Positions 27,512 through 38,080 of a stretch of 50,263 bases of DNA are shown here, in pieces. Origin of the DNA: Sedimentisphaerales bacterium (GTDB taxonomy: Bacteria; Planctomycetota; Phycisphaerae; Sedimentisphaerales; Anaerobacaceae). How positions within the stretch are numbered: the stretch's first letter is position 1; each line of letters starts with the position of its first letter. The notes below the pieces were generated by a model. That model made no database searches and was not told the DNA's origin. It worked only from the letters and a program-made list of their open reading frames with translations. The translations under genes and the position numbers were made by a program. The stretch spans positions 1 to 50,263 of the forward strand of contig JAFGGH010000030.1 of the NCBI GenBank assembly GCA_016930645.1. The letters are read 5' to 3'.

Positions 27512-30390
27512 GACAATGGCGATTTGAGGTGTTCAACAAGGCCGGCACCACGGATGTGCACGGCAATGGAGTGCTGGAAGATATAAAAGAGCTGGGTATA
27601 AACAGTGTCGAAGCCGTCCAGTCCGCGAAGGTCTTTTTAATTGAAGCAGGTTTCGACAAAGACTTCGCCCAGCGCGTCGCAAATGAGCTGCTTGCCGACC
27701 CTGTCTGCGAAGAGTATTACATCGGCAGAAGCAAAGCTCCCGCCGGCTTGGCAAAAGCTACTCTTATAGAAGTCCACCTCAAAAGCGGAGTAACCGACCC
27801 CGTAGCTCAATCGGTAACAACCGCGATACTCGATATGGGTGTCGAAGTTGATAATGTCAGAACCGCACGCAAATATGTGCTTCTCGGCCAAATCAAACAA
27901 AACCAGATTGAGGCAATCTCCAAAAAGATACTCGCCAACGATTGCATCGAACAGGTCATAGTCGGCGATGCTGCTGAACCGCCCAGCCCGCACCTCAAAC
28001 CCTACGAGCTGAATATCGTACACTGGCCGATTCGAGATTTGGATGATGACAGTCTTGTTGCGCTTAGTAAGGGAAAAGATTTATTCCTCAATCTTGTCGA
28101 AATGAAAACCATTCAGAAATATTACCAGGATTTAGGTAGGGAACCTATCGACCTTGAGCTTGAAACTCTCGCACAGACCTGGAGCGAGCACTGCGTTCAC
28201 AAAACACTCAAAAGCTCGGTCGATATGACTGTCAACGGCGAAAATGTTCATTTCGACAATCTCTTGAAAGAAACCGTATTCGGAGCGACAAAAGAACTGG
28301 ATAAGTCCTGGTGCATTTCTGTTTTCGATGATAACGCGGGCGTAATCGAGTTCGACGAAGAGTCCGCTGTGTGTTTCAAAGTCGAGACACATAATCACCC
28401 CTCGGCGCTCGACCCTTACGGCGGAGCGGCGACCGGTATCGGCGGAGTAATACGCGACCCGATGGGAACCGGAATGGGTGCAAGGCCGATAGCCAATACA
28501 GACATATTCTGCTTTGGCAGGGTCGATATGAAAAACGATGAGCTGCCCAAAGGTGTGCTTCATCCTCGCAGAATTATGAAAGGCGTCGTCTCCGGCGTTC
28601 GAGACTACGGCAACCGAATGGGCATACCAACCGTAAACGGGGCCTTGTATTTTGATGATCGCTACCTTGCCAATCCGTTAGTCTATTGCGGCAATATCGG
28701 CATAATGGACAAAGACAAGTGCTTCAAGCATCCGCAAACCGGTAATCTCATTATTGTTGTCGGCGGAAGAACAGGCAGGGACGGCATTCACGGTGCGACC
28801 TTCTCGTCAGGCGAGATGACACACGAACATGATACTATTTTCTCCCACGCGGTACAGATTGGAAACCCGATTACCGAAAAGAAAATGCTCGATGTAATTC
28901 TCCAAGCCAGAGAGCAGGGACTTTACGAGGCCATCACCGATTGCGGCGCCGGCGGACTCAGCAGTGCGGTCGGCGAGATGGGCGCTGAACTTGGCGCTGA
29001 AGTTGACATGGAAGATATACCGCTAAAATACGCAGGCCTGAACTACACCGAAATCTGGATTAGCGAAGCACAGGAAAGAATGGTCATCTCCGTCAAACCT
29101 GAAAACCTCGAAGCTATAACAAAAATCTTCGATTCCGAAAATGTCGAATCGACCGTAATAGGAAAATTCACGGGCGATAAAAAACTAAAACTTCGATACA
29201 GCGGCCAATTAGTCGGCGAGCTGGATATGGATTTTCTCCATCACGGCGTACCGAAATATTCCCGCAAAGCTGTCTGGATAACACCCAAACTTTCAGAACC
29301 GAATATCCACACCAAAGATAATTATAACGAAGACCTTTTGAAAATCTTATCGGCGCCCAACGTGGCAAGCAAGGAATGGGTCATCCGCCAGTATGATCAT
29401 GAAGTTCAGGGCGGTTCGGTCATTAAGCCCTTGGCTGGCATCGAAAACGACGGTCCGGGCGACGCCGCAGTAATCAGACCGAAATATAATTCCAACAAAG
29501 GCATCGCCATTAGCTGTGGTCTTAATCCCTGTTACGGTGATATTGATCCATACTGGATGGCACTTGCCGGTATCGATGAAGCGATTAGAAATATCATCTG
29601 CGTAGGCGGCAGGTTCGACCGCATCGCGATATTAGACAACTTCTGCTGGGGTGACTGCACAAAACCCGAAACTCTCGGCCCGCTCGTAAGAGCCGCCCAG
29701 GCCTGTTACGATGGAGCGATTGCGTACTCGGCGCCGTTCATCTCCGGCAAAGATTCACTCAACAACGAATTCAAGTGTGAAGACGGCAGCAGAATTTCAA
29801 TCCCTTCGACTTTACTCATAAGCGCTATTTCCATTGTCGATGATGTTACTAAATGCGTTACTATGGATGCCAAAAAGGCAGGCAACTTTATATTCATCGT
29901 AGGCCTAACCAAAAACGAGCTTGGCGGCTCGCACTATTACAAAGTGAACGACCAGCTTGGTGCCAACGTCCCGACAGTCGATTTGCAAAAAGGCCCGAAG
30001 ATTTCCGAAAGAATATCTCAGGCAATCGAAAAAGAATTAATAGCAAGCTGTCACGACTGCTCCGAAGGCGGTCTGGCTGTTGCACTTGCCGAAATGGCAT
30101 TTGCAGGCGGACTCGGAATTGAAGCCGACCTCAAAGCCTTACCAAGAAGCCCGGATTGTAATAACACCGCCGCTCAGTTGTTCAGTGAGTCGAATTCCCG
30201 CTATGTCATCGAGGTCGAGCCGGGTAGGTTCGGCGACTTCGCCAAACTGATGCTTAACCTGCCTTTCGGACAGATAGGGAAAGTAACAGAAGACGCGAAT
30301 TTGATCATAAAAGACCAGAACGGCAAAACCGTTATCGACGCCGATATAAACGAACTCAAAAAAACCTGGCAAAAAACTTTCAACTGGTAG
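27508..30390 (+). CDS. purL: FGAM synthase PurL with two N-terminal PurS-like modules
   Basis: The 960-residue synthetase that makes formylglycinamidine ribonucleotide using ammonia from PurQ. Residues about 185-960 are small-type PurL (WSEHC, VETHNHPSALDPYGGAATGIGG, GATFSSGEM, CGAGGLSSAVGEM, DCSEGGLAVALAEM). Before it lie two successive PurS-like units, about 1-75 (FEVFNKAGTTDVHGNGV) and 80-155 (EVHLKSGVTDPVAQSV and VDNVRTARKYVLL). PurS is normally a separate 80-residue dimer bridging PurL and PurQ, so one chain appears to supply the whole PurS dimer. The GTG start overlaps tyrA; purQ follows 17 bp later. Confidence 0.93.
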   Translation: MRQWRFEVFNKAGTTDVHGNGVLEDIKELGINSVEAVQSAKVFLIEAGFDKDFAQRVANELLADPVCEEYYIGRSKAPAGLAKATLIEVHLKSGVTDPVAQSVTTAILDMGVEVDNVRTARKYVLLGQIKQNQIEAISKKILANDCIEQVIVGDAAEPPSPHLKPYELNIVHWPIRDLDDDSLVALSKGKDLFLNLVEMKTIQKYYQDLGREPIDLELETLAQTWSEHCVHKTLKSSVDMTVNGENVHFDNLLKETVFGATKELDKSWCISVFDDNAGVIEFDEESAVCFKVETHNHPSALDPYGGAATGIGGVIRDPMGTGMGARPIANTDIFCFGRVDMKNDELPKGVLHPRRIMKGVVSGVRDYGNRMGIPTVNGALYFDDRYLANPLVYCGNIGIMDKDKCFKHPQTGNLIIVVGGRTGRDGIHGATFSSGEMTHEHDTIFSHAVQIGNPITEKKMLDVILQAREQGLYEAITDCGAGGLSSAVGEMGAELGAEVDMEDIPLKYAGLNYTEIWISEAQERMVISVKPENLEAITKIFDSENVESTVIGKFTGDKKLKLRYSGQLVGELDMDFLHHGVPKYSRKAVWITPKLSEPNIHTKDNYNEDLLKILSAPNVASKEWVIRQYDHEVQGGSVIKPLAGIENDGPGDAAVIRPKYNSNKGIAISCGLNPCYGDIDPYWMALAGIDEAIRNIICVGGRFDRIAILDNFCWGDCTKPETLGPLVRAAQACYDGAIAYSAPFISGKDSLNNEFKCEDGSRISIPSTLLISAISIVDDVTKCVTMDAKKAGNFIFIVGLTKNELGGSHYYKVNDQLGANVPTVDLQKGPKISERISQAIEKELIASCHDCSEGGLAVALAEMAFAGGLGIEADLKALPRSPDCNNTAAQLFSESNSRYVIEVEPGRFGDFAKLMLNLPFGQIGKVTEDANLIIKDQNGKTVIDADINELKKTWQKTFNW

Positions 30391-30407
30391 GAAAAACGGA
30401 AAACAAA

Positions 30408-31202
30408 ATGGATCAAGTTAAAGCTGTAGTACTAAGGGCCGCGGGTATCAACTGTGATATGGAAACCGAGAACGCTTTGCGATTGGCGGGCGCACAAGCT
30501 CAGCGGCTGCACATAAACCGCCTTGTCGAAAATAAAAATTTGCTTGATGGATTTCACATTCTTGTTATACCCGGCGGTTTCAGCTACGGCGACGATGTGG
30601 CCGCAGGTAAAATCCTGGCAAACCAAATTAAACACCATCTCTACGAATCAATCAGGAAATTTATCGATGACGGCAAACTCGTTCTTGGTATATGCAACGG
30701 CTTTCAGGTTTTAGTAAAGGCTGGTTTATTACCCGGCAACGGCTCCGGTAACAGCCAAAAAGACGTCACCATTACGAATAACGACAGCGGCAAATTCGAA
30801 GACCGCTGGGTTTACTTGCAGCCTCAAACTGGCAGATGTGTTTTTATTAACAAAGACCAGAGAATATACCTGCCAATTGCGCACGGTGAGGGCAAGGTCG
30901 TTACCGATAGTGTTGAATCATTGCGGCAATTGCAGGACGGCGGCTTTGTAGCGTTCAAATATGTCGATAAGGACGGCAACGAAGGACCGTTCCCAGTCAA
31001 TCCGAACGGCTCGGTGTGCTCAATTGCAGGACTGACCGACACTACAGGCAGGGTGATGGGCCTGATGCCGCACCCGGAACGTTTTGTCTATCACACTCAG
31101 CACCCGCACTGGACAAGACTGCCAAATGCGGGCCAGGGCGACCCCGATGTATCGGGGACAATTTTCAATAACGCCGTAAATTACATGAAACAAAACTTCT
31201 GA
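30408..31202 (+). CDS. purQ: FGAM synthase glutaminase subunit PurQ
   Basis: A 264-residue class I glutamine amidotransferase that feeds ammonia to PurL. The nucleophile is C96 in GICNGFQ, and the catalytic His-Glu pair is H222/E224 in PHPERF. GFSYGDD and the N-terminal VLRAAGINCD are typical. Residues 245-250 near the C terminus are encoded by a dispersed palindrome (31142-31157). It is translated directly after purL and probably forms one complex with it. Confidence 0.95.
   Translation: MDQVKAVVLRAAGINCDMETENALRLAGAQAQRLHINRLVENKNLLDGFHILVIPGGFSYGDDVAAGKILANQIKHHLYESIRKFIDDGKLVLGICNGFQVLVKAGLLPGNGSGNSQKDVTITNNDSGKFEDRWVYLQPQTGRCVFINKDQRIYLPIAHGEGKVVTDSVESLRQLQDGGFVAFKYVDKDGNEGPFPVNPNGSVCSIAGLTDTTGRVMGLMPHPERFVYHTQHPHWTRLPNAGQGDPDVSGTIFNNAVNYMKQNF
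31142..31157. repeat. CCCGAT/ATCGGG palindrome inside purQ
   Basis: CCCCGAT-GT-ATCGGGG, perfect 7-bp arms, read in frame as part of GDPDVSGT in the C-terminal tail of PurQ. Confidence 0.65.
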
Positions 31203-31236
31203 AATTCGTTATTAATTTAGCCGAGAGTGAAAGGCT

Positions 31237-31593
31237 GTGGAAAATCATAAACTTGTAATGCCCGAACATTTGAATCATTACGGTTTCCTCTTCGGCGGTT
31301 ACCTCCTGAACTGGGTCGATGAATACGCTTACATCGCCGCGGCTATGGATTATCCAGGCTGTAATTTTGTCACCATCGGAATGGATAAAGTCGAATTCAA
31401 AAAGAGCGTCCGCAAGGGTACTATACTAAGGTTCATTGTCAATAAATCGAAGACAGGAAACACATCTGTCCAATATGAAGTAAACGTCTTTCGAAAAAGC
31501 CATAAGCCTAATGAAGAAGAGATGATTTTTTCTACTAACGTAACATTTGTCAGCGTCGACAAGCATGGCCGCAAAAAACCACTGCCAAAATGA
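31237..31593 (+). CDS. Hotdog-fold acyl-CoA thioesterase, YciA-like
   Basis: A 118-residue single-hotdog protein. [27 protein letters not shown] matches the YciA/BFIT signature (N..G..FGG..L.W.D), with the aspartate that activates water in the family, followed by [15 protein letters not shown]. It probably hydrolyses acyl-CoA; chain preference is unknown. The GTG at 31237 follows GAAAGG; an in-frame ATG at 31258 is the alternative. It is on the same strand 34 bp after purQ and may share its transcript. Confidence 0.8.
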   Translation: MENHKLVMPEHLNHYGFLFGGYLLNWVDEYAYIAAAMDYPGCNFVTIGMDKVEFKKSVRKGTILRFIVNKSKTGNTSVQYEVNVFRKSHKPNEEEMIFSTNVTFVSVDKHGRKKPLPK

Positions 31594-31601
31594 TTACCTC
31601 C

Positions 31602-32735
31602 TCAAACTGAGTGTTTATCGGTTTGAGAAAAGTTCGCGATTATCTTCTTGTAAACCTCGACTCCCTTTTTAAGTTCATTAAATTCGACGAACTCATCAGG
31701 CTGATGGCAGGTGCTGTTATCGCAAACGCCGCAGATTACTATCGGGTATCCTAATTCCGCAAAGAAAGGACCATCCGTACCGTAGCCGACTGCTGTAGTC
31801 TCTATGGCGCCTATGGCCGAACATATTTGTTTGACAAAATCACATTCATTATCGGTCTCGAGGGCAGGAACATTTCTAACTACACTAACCTCGGCATCGA
31901 AGTCTTTGTTTTTTGCTTTAAGTACTGCAAAGATTTCCTCGAACTTATCGAGTATCTGTCGGTTCTCAATCCCCGGCACCGTTCGAATATCAATTTTCGC
32001 GCTGCACCGGTCGGGCACAACGTTAATAGCTTCACCTGCGTTGACGGCGTTTATGCTCATCGAGCATTTACCGAGTTTCGGATGTTCGATTCGGCCGAAG
32101 TCATATTTCTGAGCTTCATCGAGAAATTGCCGCATCGAGTTAATCGCGTTTATACCAGTATCAGGCCGCGAGCCATGCGCCGTCCTGCCTTTAGTAATAA
32201 CTTCCAACCAGAATATTCCACGATGTGTTGTGATGACCTTAAAGTCGGTCGGCTCTGCCACGATGACACCGGCCAGTTCCGGCAGCTTGTCCTTATACTC
32301 GCTAACGAATTTATGCACCCCGCAGCTGTCTGTTTCCTCACCTGCGGTCGCGGCGAAAATGATGTCGCCTTTAAGATCGACACCCGATTTTACCAAATCA
32401 ACAATCGCGGTAATCAACGCTGCCGTTGAACCCTTCATATCGGTTGCGCCGCGCCCGTAGATTTTACCGTCTTCTTCGGTCGCCGAAAAAGGCGGATATT
32501 TCCATTGCTGCTCGCCGGGTGGCACCACATCGAGATGACATGCGAACAACAGGCCGGATTTTTCGCCTGTAGATTTTATATGGGCTACTACATTAGCCCG
32601 GTTGCCGTCCCAGTTGCTAAGCTCACTTTCAATGCCGTTTTTCTCAAAGTGCTTTCTGATAACCTCAGCCGTCGCCAGCTCACCCTTATTAAGCGTACTG
32701 TCTGCCTGAATAAGTTTTTTCAGTAACTCTTTCAT
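31602..32735 (-). CDS. M20-family deacylase/peptidase (DapE/ArgE-like)
   Basis: A 377-residue zinc hydrolase of the M20 family (start chosen at 32735, MKELLKKLIQADS; an open frame extends upstream to 32816). FACHLDVVPPG, YGRGATDMKGSTAA and TAGEETDSCG carry the metal ligands and general base Glu; THRGIFWLEV, ARTAHGSRP and the final NSTCHQPDEFVE complete the pattern. The sequence fits N-succinyl-diaminopimelate desuccinylase or acetylornithine deacetylase; no lysine or arginine genes adjoin it to decide. It is convergent with the thioesterase gene (9-bp gap). Confidence 0.85.
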   Translation of the reverse strand: MKELLKKLIQADSTLNKGELATAEVIRKHFEKNGIESELSNWDGNRANVVAHIKSTGEKSGLLFACHLDVVPPGEQQWKYPPFSATEEDGKIYGRGATDMKGSTAALITAIVDLVKSGVDLKGDIIFAATAGEETDSCGVHKFVSEYKDKLPELAGVIVAEPTDFKVITTHRGIFWLEVITKGRTAHGSRPDTGINAINSMRQFLDEAQKYDFGRIEHPKLGKCSMSINAVNAGEAINVVPDRCSAKIDIRTVPGIENRQILDKFEEIFAVLKAKNKDFDAEVSVVRNVPALETDNECDFVKQICSAIGAIETTAVGYGTDGPFFAELGYPIVICGVCDNSTCHQPDEFVEFNELKKGVEVYKKIIANFSQTDKHSV

Positions 32736-32861
32736 AACAAAGAAATTAACCGCACTTAGCCAAGAAAACAAGTATCTGGCAAAATTTTTGTTGAACGTTG
32801 TTGAAATTCCTGCCATACTAAAGGGTTTGAAAATGTCCTGTTGAAAATTTTTGGAGGAACG

Positions 32862-33596
32862 ATGGGGCCAGTACTGAACGGCTTGATAAAACTACAGAGT
32901 GTCGAAAACCGCCTGCGGGTAGCAAAAGCAAAGCTCGCAAGGTGCAGAAGAAATGTAATAATACAGGAAAACCAGGTCAGAACCCTCACAAACAGCATCG
33001 AAGCCAAGAAAGAGGAAATACAGCTTACCAAAGTCCAGTCCGGTAGGCTGGAATTGGAGCTCAAATCGCGTGATGAGGCAATCGCCAAGCTCCGCACCTC
33101 GCTGAACTCGGCAAAGACTAACAAAGAATACGCCGCCGTACTAACCCAGCTTAACACAACAAAAGCAGACAATTCAAAAATTGAGACTGAAATACTCGAG
33201 CTTATGAAGGCAATAGAGGCCGACGAGGATGAATGCAAACAGATAGAAACGCAAATCGAAGAGCAGAAGAAAATCCTCGAACAGAAACGTAAAGAGGCTG
33301 AGCAGCTTGCCGTCAGATACGAGGCTGAAATTGAACAGATTCAGTCCGAATGGGAACAGGCTTCCGAGGCTGTGCCAGCCGCAGCGCTTGAAATTTTCAA
33401 CCGTGTCGCTGATACGTACGACGGCGAAGCCCTCTCAGTTGTCGAAGAGCCCGAAACAGGCAACGCGATATACAGTTGCGGCGGATGCTTTATGAGCGTG
33501 ACGCCTGAAAGCGTTAATCTGCTTATGACAAATGATGATATAATTCGCTGTCCGAACTGCACCAGGATACTCGTTCTGAGAACCGTCGGTGAATAG
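32862..33596 (+). CDS. Coiled-coil protein with C4 zinc ribbon (CT398/zf-RING_7 type)
   Basis: A 244-residue protein: a long charged antiparallel coiled coil (about 1-165) followed by a C4 zinc ribbon (CGGC ... CPNC). The ATG at 32862 is supported by GGAGGA (32853-32858); an in-frame TTG further upstream is not. The pattern matches the widespread CT398 family, which has been connected to nucleic acids or flagellar/secretion apparatus in other bacteria, but the function here is unknown. Confidence 0.7.
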   Translation: MGPVLNGLIKLQSVENRLRVAKAKLARCRRNVIIQENQVRTLTNSIEAKKEEIQLTKVQSGRLELELKSRDEAIAKLRTSLNSAKTNKEYAAVLTQLNTTKADNSKIETEILELMKAIEADEDECKQIETQIEEQKKILEQKRKEAEQLAVRYEAEIEQIQSEWEQASEAVPAAALEIFNRVADTYDGEALSVVEEPETGNAIYSCGGCFMSVTPESVNLLMTNDDIIRCPNCTRILVLRTVGE

Positions 33597-33602
33597 CATA
33601 GT

Positions 33603-33673
33603 AGTTAATTGGTTAATTTATTCGCAGCAGAGCGAATCCACAATTAACAAATTAACCATTTAACCAATTAACT
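33603..33673. repeat. Nested inverted repeat between zinc-ribbon gene and RNase H-PurN gene
   Basis: Perfect 14-bp termini AGTTAATTGGTTAA (33603-33616) and TTAACCAATTAACT (33660-33673), with ATTCGC/GCGAAT and further ATTAACC units inside. About 71 bp in total and free of coding potential, so it looks like a miniature palindromic element; the remainder to 33773 is AT-rich. Confidence 0.6.
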
Positions 33674-33773
33674 TCGGATTTTTGAGCATAAATAAGTTTT
33701 GGCTAAATAACGTTGCAGTATTAAATTATAGCATATTACAGTTTTTAATTTCTGAACTGATGGAGCGGTTAAG

Positions 33774-34844
33774 GTGCTTGCAGAAACAGAGCGATTGACA
33801 ATTTATACCGACGGGGCAAGCCGCGGTAATCCCGGACCGGCTGCTGCTGCTTTTGTAATTACGGATAAAAACAAAAACCCAATTGCCGCTAAGGGCATTT
33901 ACCTCGGCCAGGCCACTAACAATGTTGCTGAGTACACCGGTTTGATACGAGCGCTGAATTGTGCGAAGGAAAAAGGCGCAAAACAGCTTAGAATATACAG
34001 CGACAGCGAGCTGATGGTCAGGCAAATCAACGGCCAGTATAAAGTCAAAAGTGAGCTAATCAGGCCTTTATTTCAACAGGTAGCCGAAGCGCTTGATGAA
34101 TTTGAAAGTTGGAAGATAGAGCATATAACCAGGGATAAAAACACAAAAGCAGATTCACTTTGCAACCGGGCGCTCGATTTACAAAGAGATGTCGAAAAAG
34201 AAGATAAACCTGAAAAATCACAGAAGCATCTGCGGCTTGGCATTCTCCTAAGCGGTGGCGGGAGAACCATGCTCAATATTCTCGAATATATTGAGCGAGG
34301 CGGGCTTAACGCGGAAATTCCGATTGTTATAAGCTCACGCTCAACGGTCAAAGGAGTCGAACGTGCTCAAAACGCCGGCCTTAATGTTGAAATCATCCGC
34401 AAAAAGGACTACCCTGATATCAACGATTTTAGTAAGCAGATTGAAAAAGTACTGACAGCGGCAAACGTTGATTTGATTATCCAGGCAGGCTGGCTGTGCC
34501 TTTGGAAAATACCGCAAAAATATGAAAATCGTGTGATAAATATTCACCCTGCGTTATTACCCAGCTTCGGAGGACAGGGAATGTGGGGACATCATGTGCA
34601 CGAAGCGGTTCTGAAGGCAGGCTGTAAAGTGAGCGGTTGTACTGTGCATTTTTGTACGAACGAGTATGATAAGGGAGCTATCGTTGTTCAGCGGTGCTGC
34701 CCAGTCGAAGAAACAGACGATGCCGATACCTTAGCCGCGCGGGTTTTTGAGCAGGAATGTATCGCGTATCCCGAGGCTATAAAACTTTTCGCCCAGGGCA
34801 GGATTAAGGTGCAGAACAACAGGACAATTATTTTGCCTGAGTAA
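33774..34844 (+). CDS. purN: RNase H-like domain fused to phosphoribosylglycinamide formyltransferase
   Basis: A 356-residue fusion with no stop between the halves. Residues 8-138 are RNase HI-like with TDGASRGNPGP, the D-E-D-D set at D13, E53, D77 and D127, and a linker follows. From about 154 the chain is PurN: GILLSGGGRTML, AGWLCLWKIP, INIHPALLPSFGG with N256 and H258, and HFCTNEYDKG with D299, so all three catalytic residues of the GAR transformylase (N106, H108 and D144 in E. coli) are kept. It uses 10-formyl-tetrahydrofolate to formylate GAR. The start is a GTG. An RNase H/PurN fusion is not a standard architecture. Confidence 0.88.
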   Translation: MLAETERLTIYTDGASRGNPGPAAAAFVITDKNKNPIAAKGIYLGQATNNVAEYTGLIRALNCAKEKGAKQLRIYSDSELMVRQINGQYKVKSELIRPLFQQVAEALDEFESWKIEHITRDKNTKADSLCNRALDLQRDVEKEDKPEKSQKHLRLGILLSGGGRTMLNILEYIERGGLNAEIPIVISSRSTVKGVERAQNAGLNVEIIRKKDYPDINDFSKQIEKVLTAANVDLIIQAGWLCLWKIPQKYENRVINIHPALLPSFGGQGMWGHHVHEAVLKAGCKVSGCTVHFCTNEYDKGAIVVQRCCPVEETDDADTLAARVFEQECIAYPEAIKLFAQGRIKVQNNRTIILPE

Positions 34845-34851
34845 ATCCATT

Positions 34852-35313
34852 ATGAAGTTGAACAAGAGACAAAAGAAAATCGTTTATGACCTCGTTTCTG
34901 TTGTTGTCGTAACTGTCATCGTGGTAATAGCTATGTTCAATTTCAAGGACTATGTCAACCGCTCGGAGGCGATGCGGGCAATGACCCATTTAGGCCAAAT
35001 CTGTCTGGACTACCGCAGCGAAAACAATCAGGTCCCGTCAACTTATTACGTAGATAGTATAAAGAAGCAGCTTGAAGGCGGCGTCCGGGCCGGCGAAATC
35101 ATATATCGGGGGCGGTGGATTACTTTCGGCGCTTCCGACGACGAAATACTCGCTTATACGAAGAAGGGTTACGGCCGCTTCTTTCTGGGCAGCGGCTATA
35201 TTGTCCTGCGACTCGATGGCACGGTGGAGTGGATGAAACCGCAGCAATTCAAAGAGCTGCTTGCAAGCCGGCAGAGCACCGAAGAAAAAAGATTCACCGA
35301 ACAGAATCCCTGA
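34852..35313 (+). CDS. Single-pass membrane protein of unknown function
   Basis: A 153-residue protein starting 8 bp after purN. A short positively charged N terminus (MKLNKRQKK) is followed by one hydrophobic helix (about 10-30), then a soluble part (DYVNRSEAMRAMTHLG, YRSENNQVPSTYYVD, KKGYGRFFLGSGYIVLRLDGTVEW). The layout resembles pseudopilins of the type II secretion or pilus class, but the usual cleavage motif is not clear. I do not recognise a family. Confidence 0.55.
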   Translation: MKLNKRQKKIVYDLVSVVVVTVIVVIAMFNFKDYVNRSEAMRAMTHLGQICLDYRSENNQVPSTYYVDSIKKQLEGGVRAGEIIYRGRWITFGASDDEILAYTKKGYGRFFLGSGYIVLRLDGTVEWMKPQQFKELLASRQSTEEKRFTEQNP

Positions 35314-35379
35314 TTTGGTTAGACACCGATTCACACTGATTCCGCCTCGGACAGACAAGTAACACATTTTTTTATTTGA

Positions 35380-36927
<1,548 letters not shown>

Positions 36928-37062
36928 TTGAGTTAGAGTGTTACAAGTACAGGTATTTTATTATGGTAGCGTTTAGTGATATAGAGCAGTTGAGCAGTAA
37001 GATTGCCGCGAGATTCCACTTGGCTTCGATATTATTGTTAAATAGCCCCAGGAGTATAAAAA

Positions 37063-37905
37063 GTGTCGAATAAGCTGACACCCACGACAAAAATAGCTGT
37101 TTTCAGAAAGAAAGAAATTAGAAAAACCATTCATAATAACCAATGGTGGTTTGTCATCAGGGATGTCGTTGCTGCTCTAACGGATTCAGCCCAGCCGGAG
37201 GGGTATATTAAGGATATGCGGAGAAGGGATGCTGAACTGTCCAAAGGGTGGGGGCAAATTGCCACCCCCCTTCCTGTACAAACCGCCGGCGGCATGCAAA
37301 AACTAAATTGTTCCAATACCGAAGGCATTTTTCGAATAATTCAGTCGATTCCATCGCCTAAAGCAGAGCCTTTTAAGCTTTGGCTGGCCAAAATCGGCTA
37401 TGAACGGGTGCAGGAAATCGAAGACCCTGAAATCGCAACTAAACGTACACGGGCTTTATATAAAGCCAAAGGATACAACGATGACTGGATTGAAAAACGA
37501 ATGCGAGGAATCGCTATCCGCGAAGAACTGACCGATGAATGGAAAAAACATGGCGTTAAAGAAGAAAAGGAATATGAAATTTTAACAGCCGAGATCTCCA
37601 AAGCGGCCTTTGGCCTTAATCCCAGCCAATATAAAAAACTTAAAGGATTAAAAAGGGAAAATTTGCGAGACCACATGAACGATTTGGAACTTATTTTCTC
37701 CATGCTCGGTGAAGCTTCGACAACACAGATTACAAGGGTTGAACATCCTGATGGTCTCATTAAAAACAAAAGCGTCTCGCGACGAGGCGGAAATGTAGCC
37801 GGCTTGGCGCGAAAGAAACTTGAACAGGAAACCCGTCGTAAGGTAATCAGCAGAGAAAATTATCTCCAAAAACCACAGAGTAAAAGACTCGAAGATAGAA
37901 AATAA
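37063..37905 (+). CDS. BRO/DinD-like protein
   Basis: A 280-residue protein with the BRO-N pattern: IAVFRKKEIRKTIHNNQWWFVIRDVVAALTDS and the central LNCSNTEGIFRIIQSIPSPKAEPFKLWLAKIGYERVQEIEDPE. A basic C-terminal half follows. BRO-family domains occur in phage and DNA-damage-inducible proteins (DinD) and are thought to bind DNA or regulate. AGGAG precedes the GTG start. It interrupts guaB and guaA with no phage neighbours, so it is probably a solitary acquired gene. Confidence 0.75.
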   Translation: MSNKLTPTTKIAVFRKKEIRKTIHNNQWWFVIRDVVAALTDSAQPEGYIKDMRRRDAELSKGWGQIATPLPVQTAGGMQKLNCSNTEGIFRIIQSIPSPKAEPFKLWLAKIGYERVQEIEDPEIATKRTRALYKAKGYNDDWIEKRMRGIAIREELTDEWKKHGVKEEKEYEILTAEISKAAFGLNPSQYKKLKGLKRENLRDHMNDLELIFSMLGEASTTQITRVEHPDGLIKNKSVSRRGGNVAGLARKKLEQETRRKVISRENYLQKPQSKRLEDRK

Positions 37906-38080
37906 TAACAGCAAAAAGATTTAGTAAGGTTTTTTATTGGAACAGAAATCGATTTAGTTGAAAATTCTATTAGCGAACTTGTTACCTAATATCCGTGAAA
38001 TGATTCTTTCTGTAGTTTAGTGCATTTGTGTCTTTGTGTTTTGATGGTAAATTACAAACGATGTTAAATTTTTAGATACT

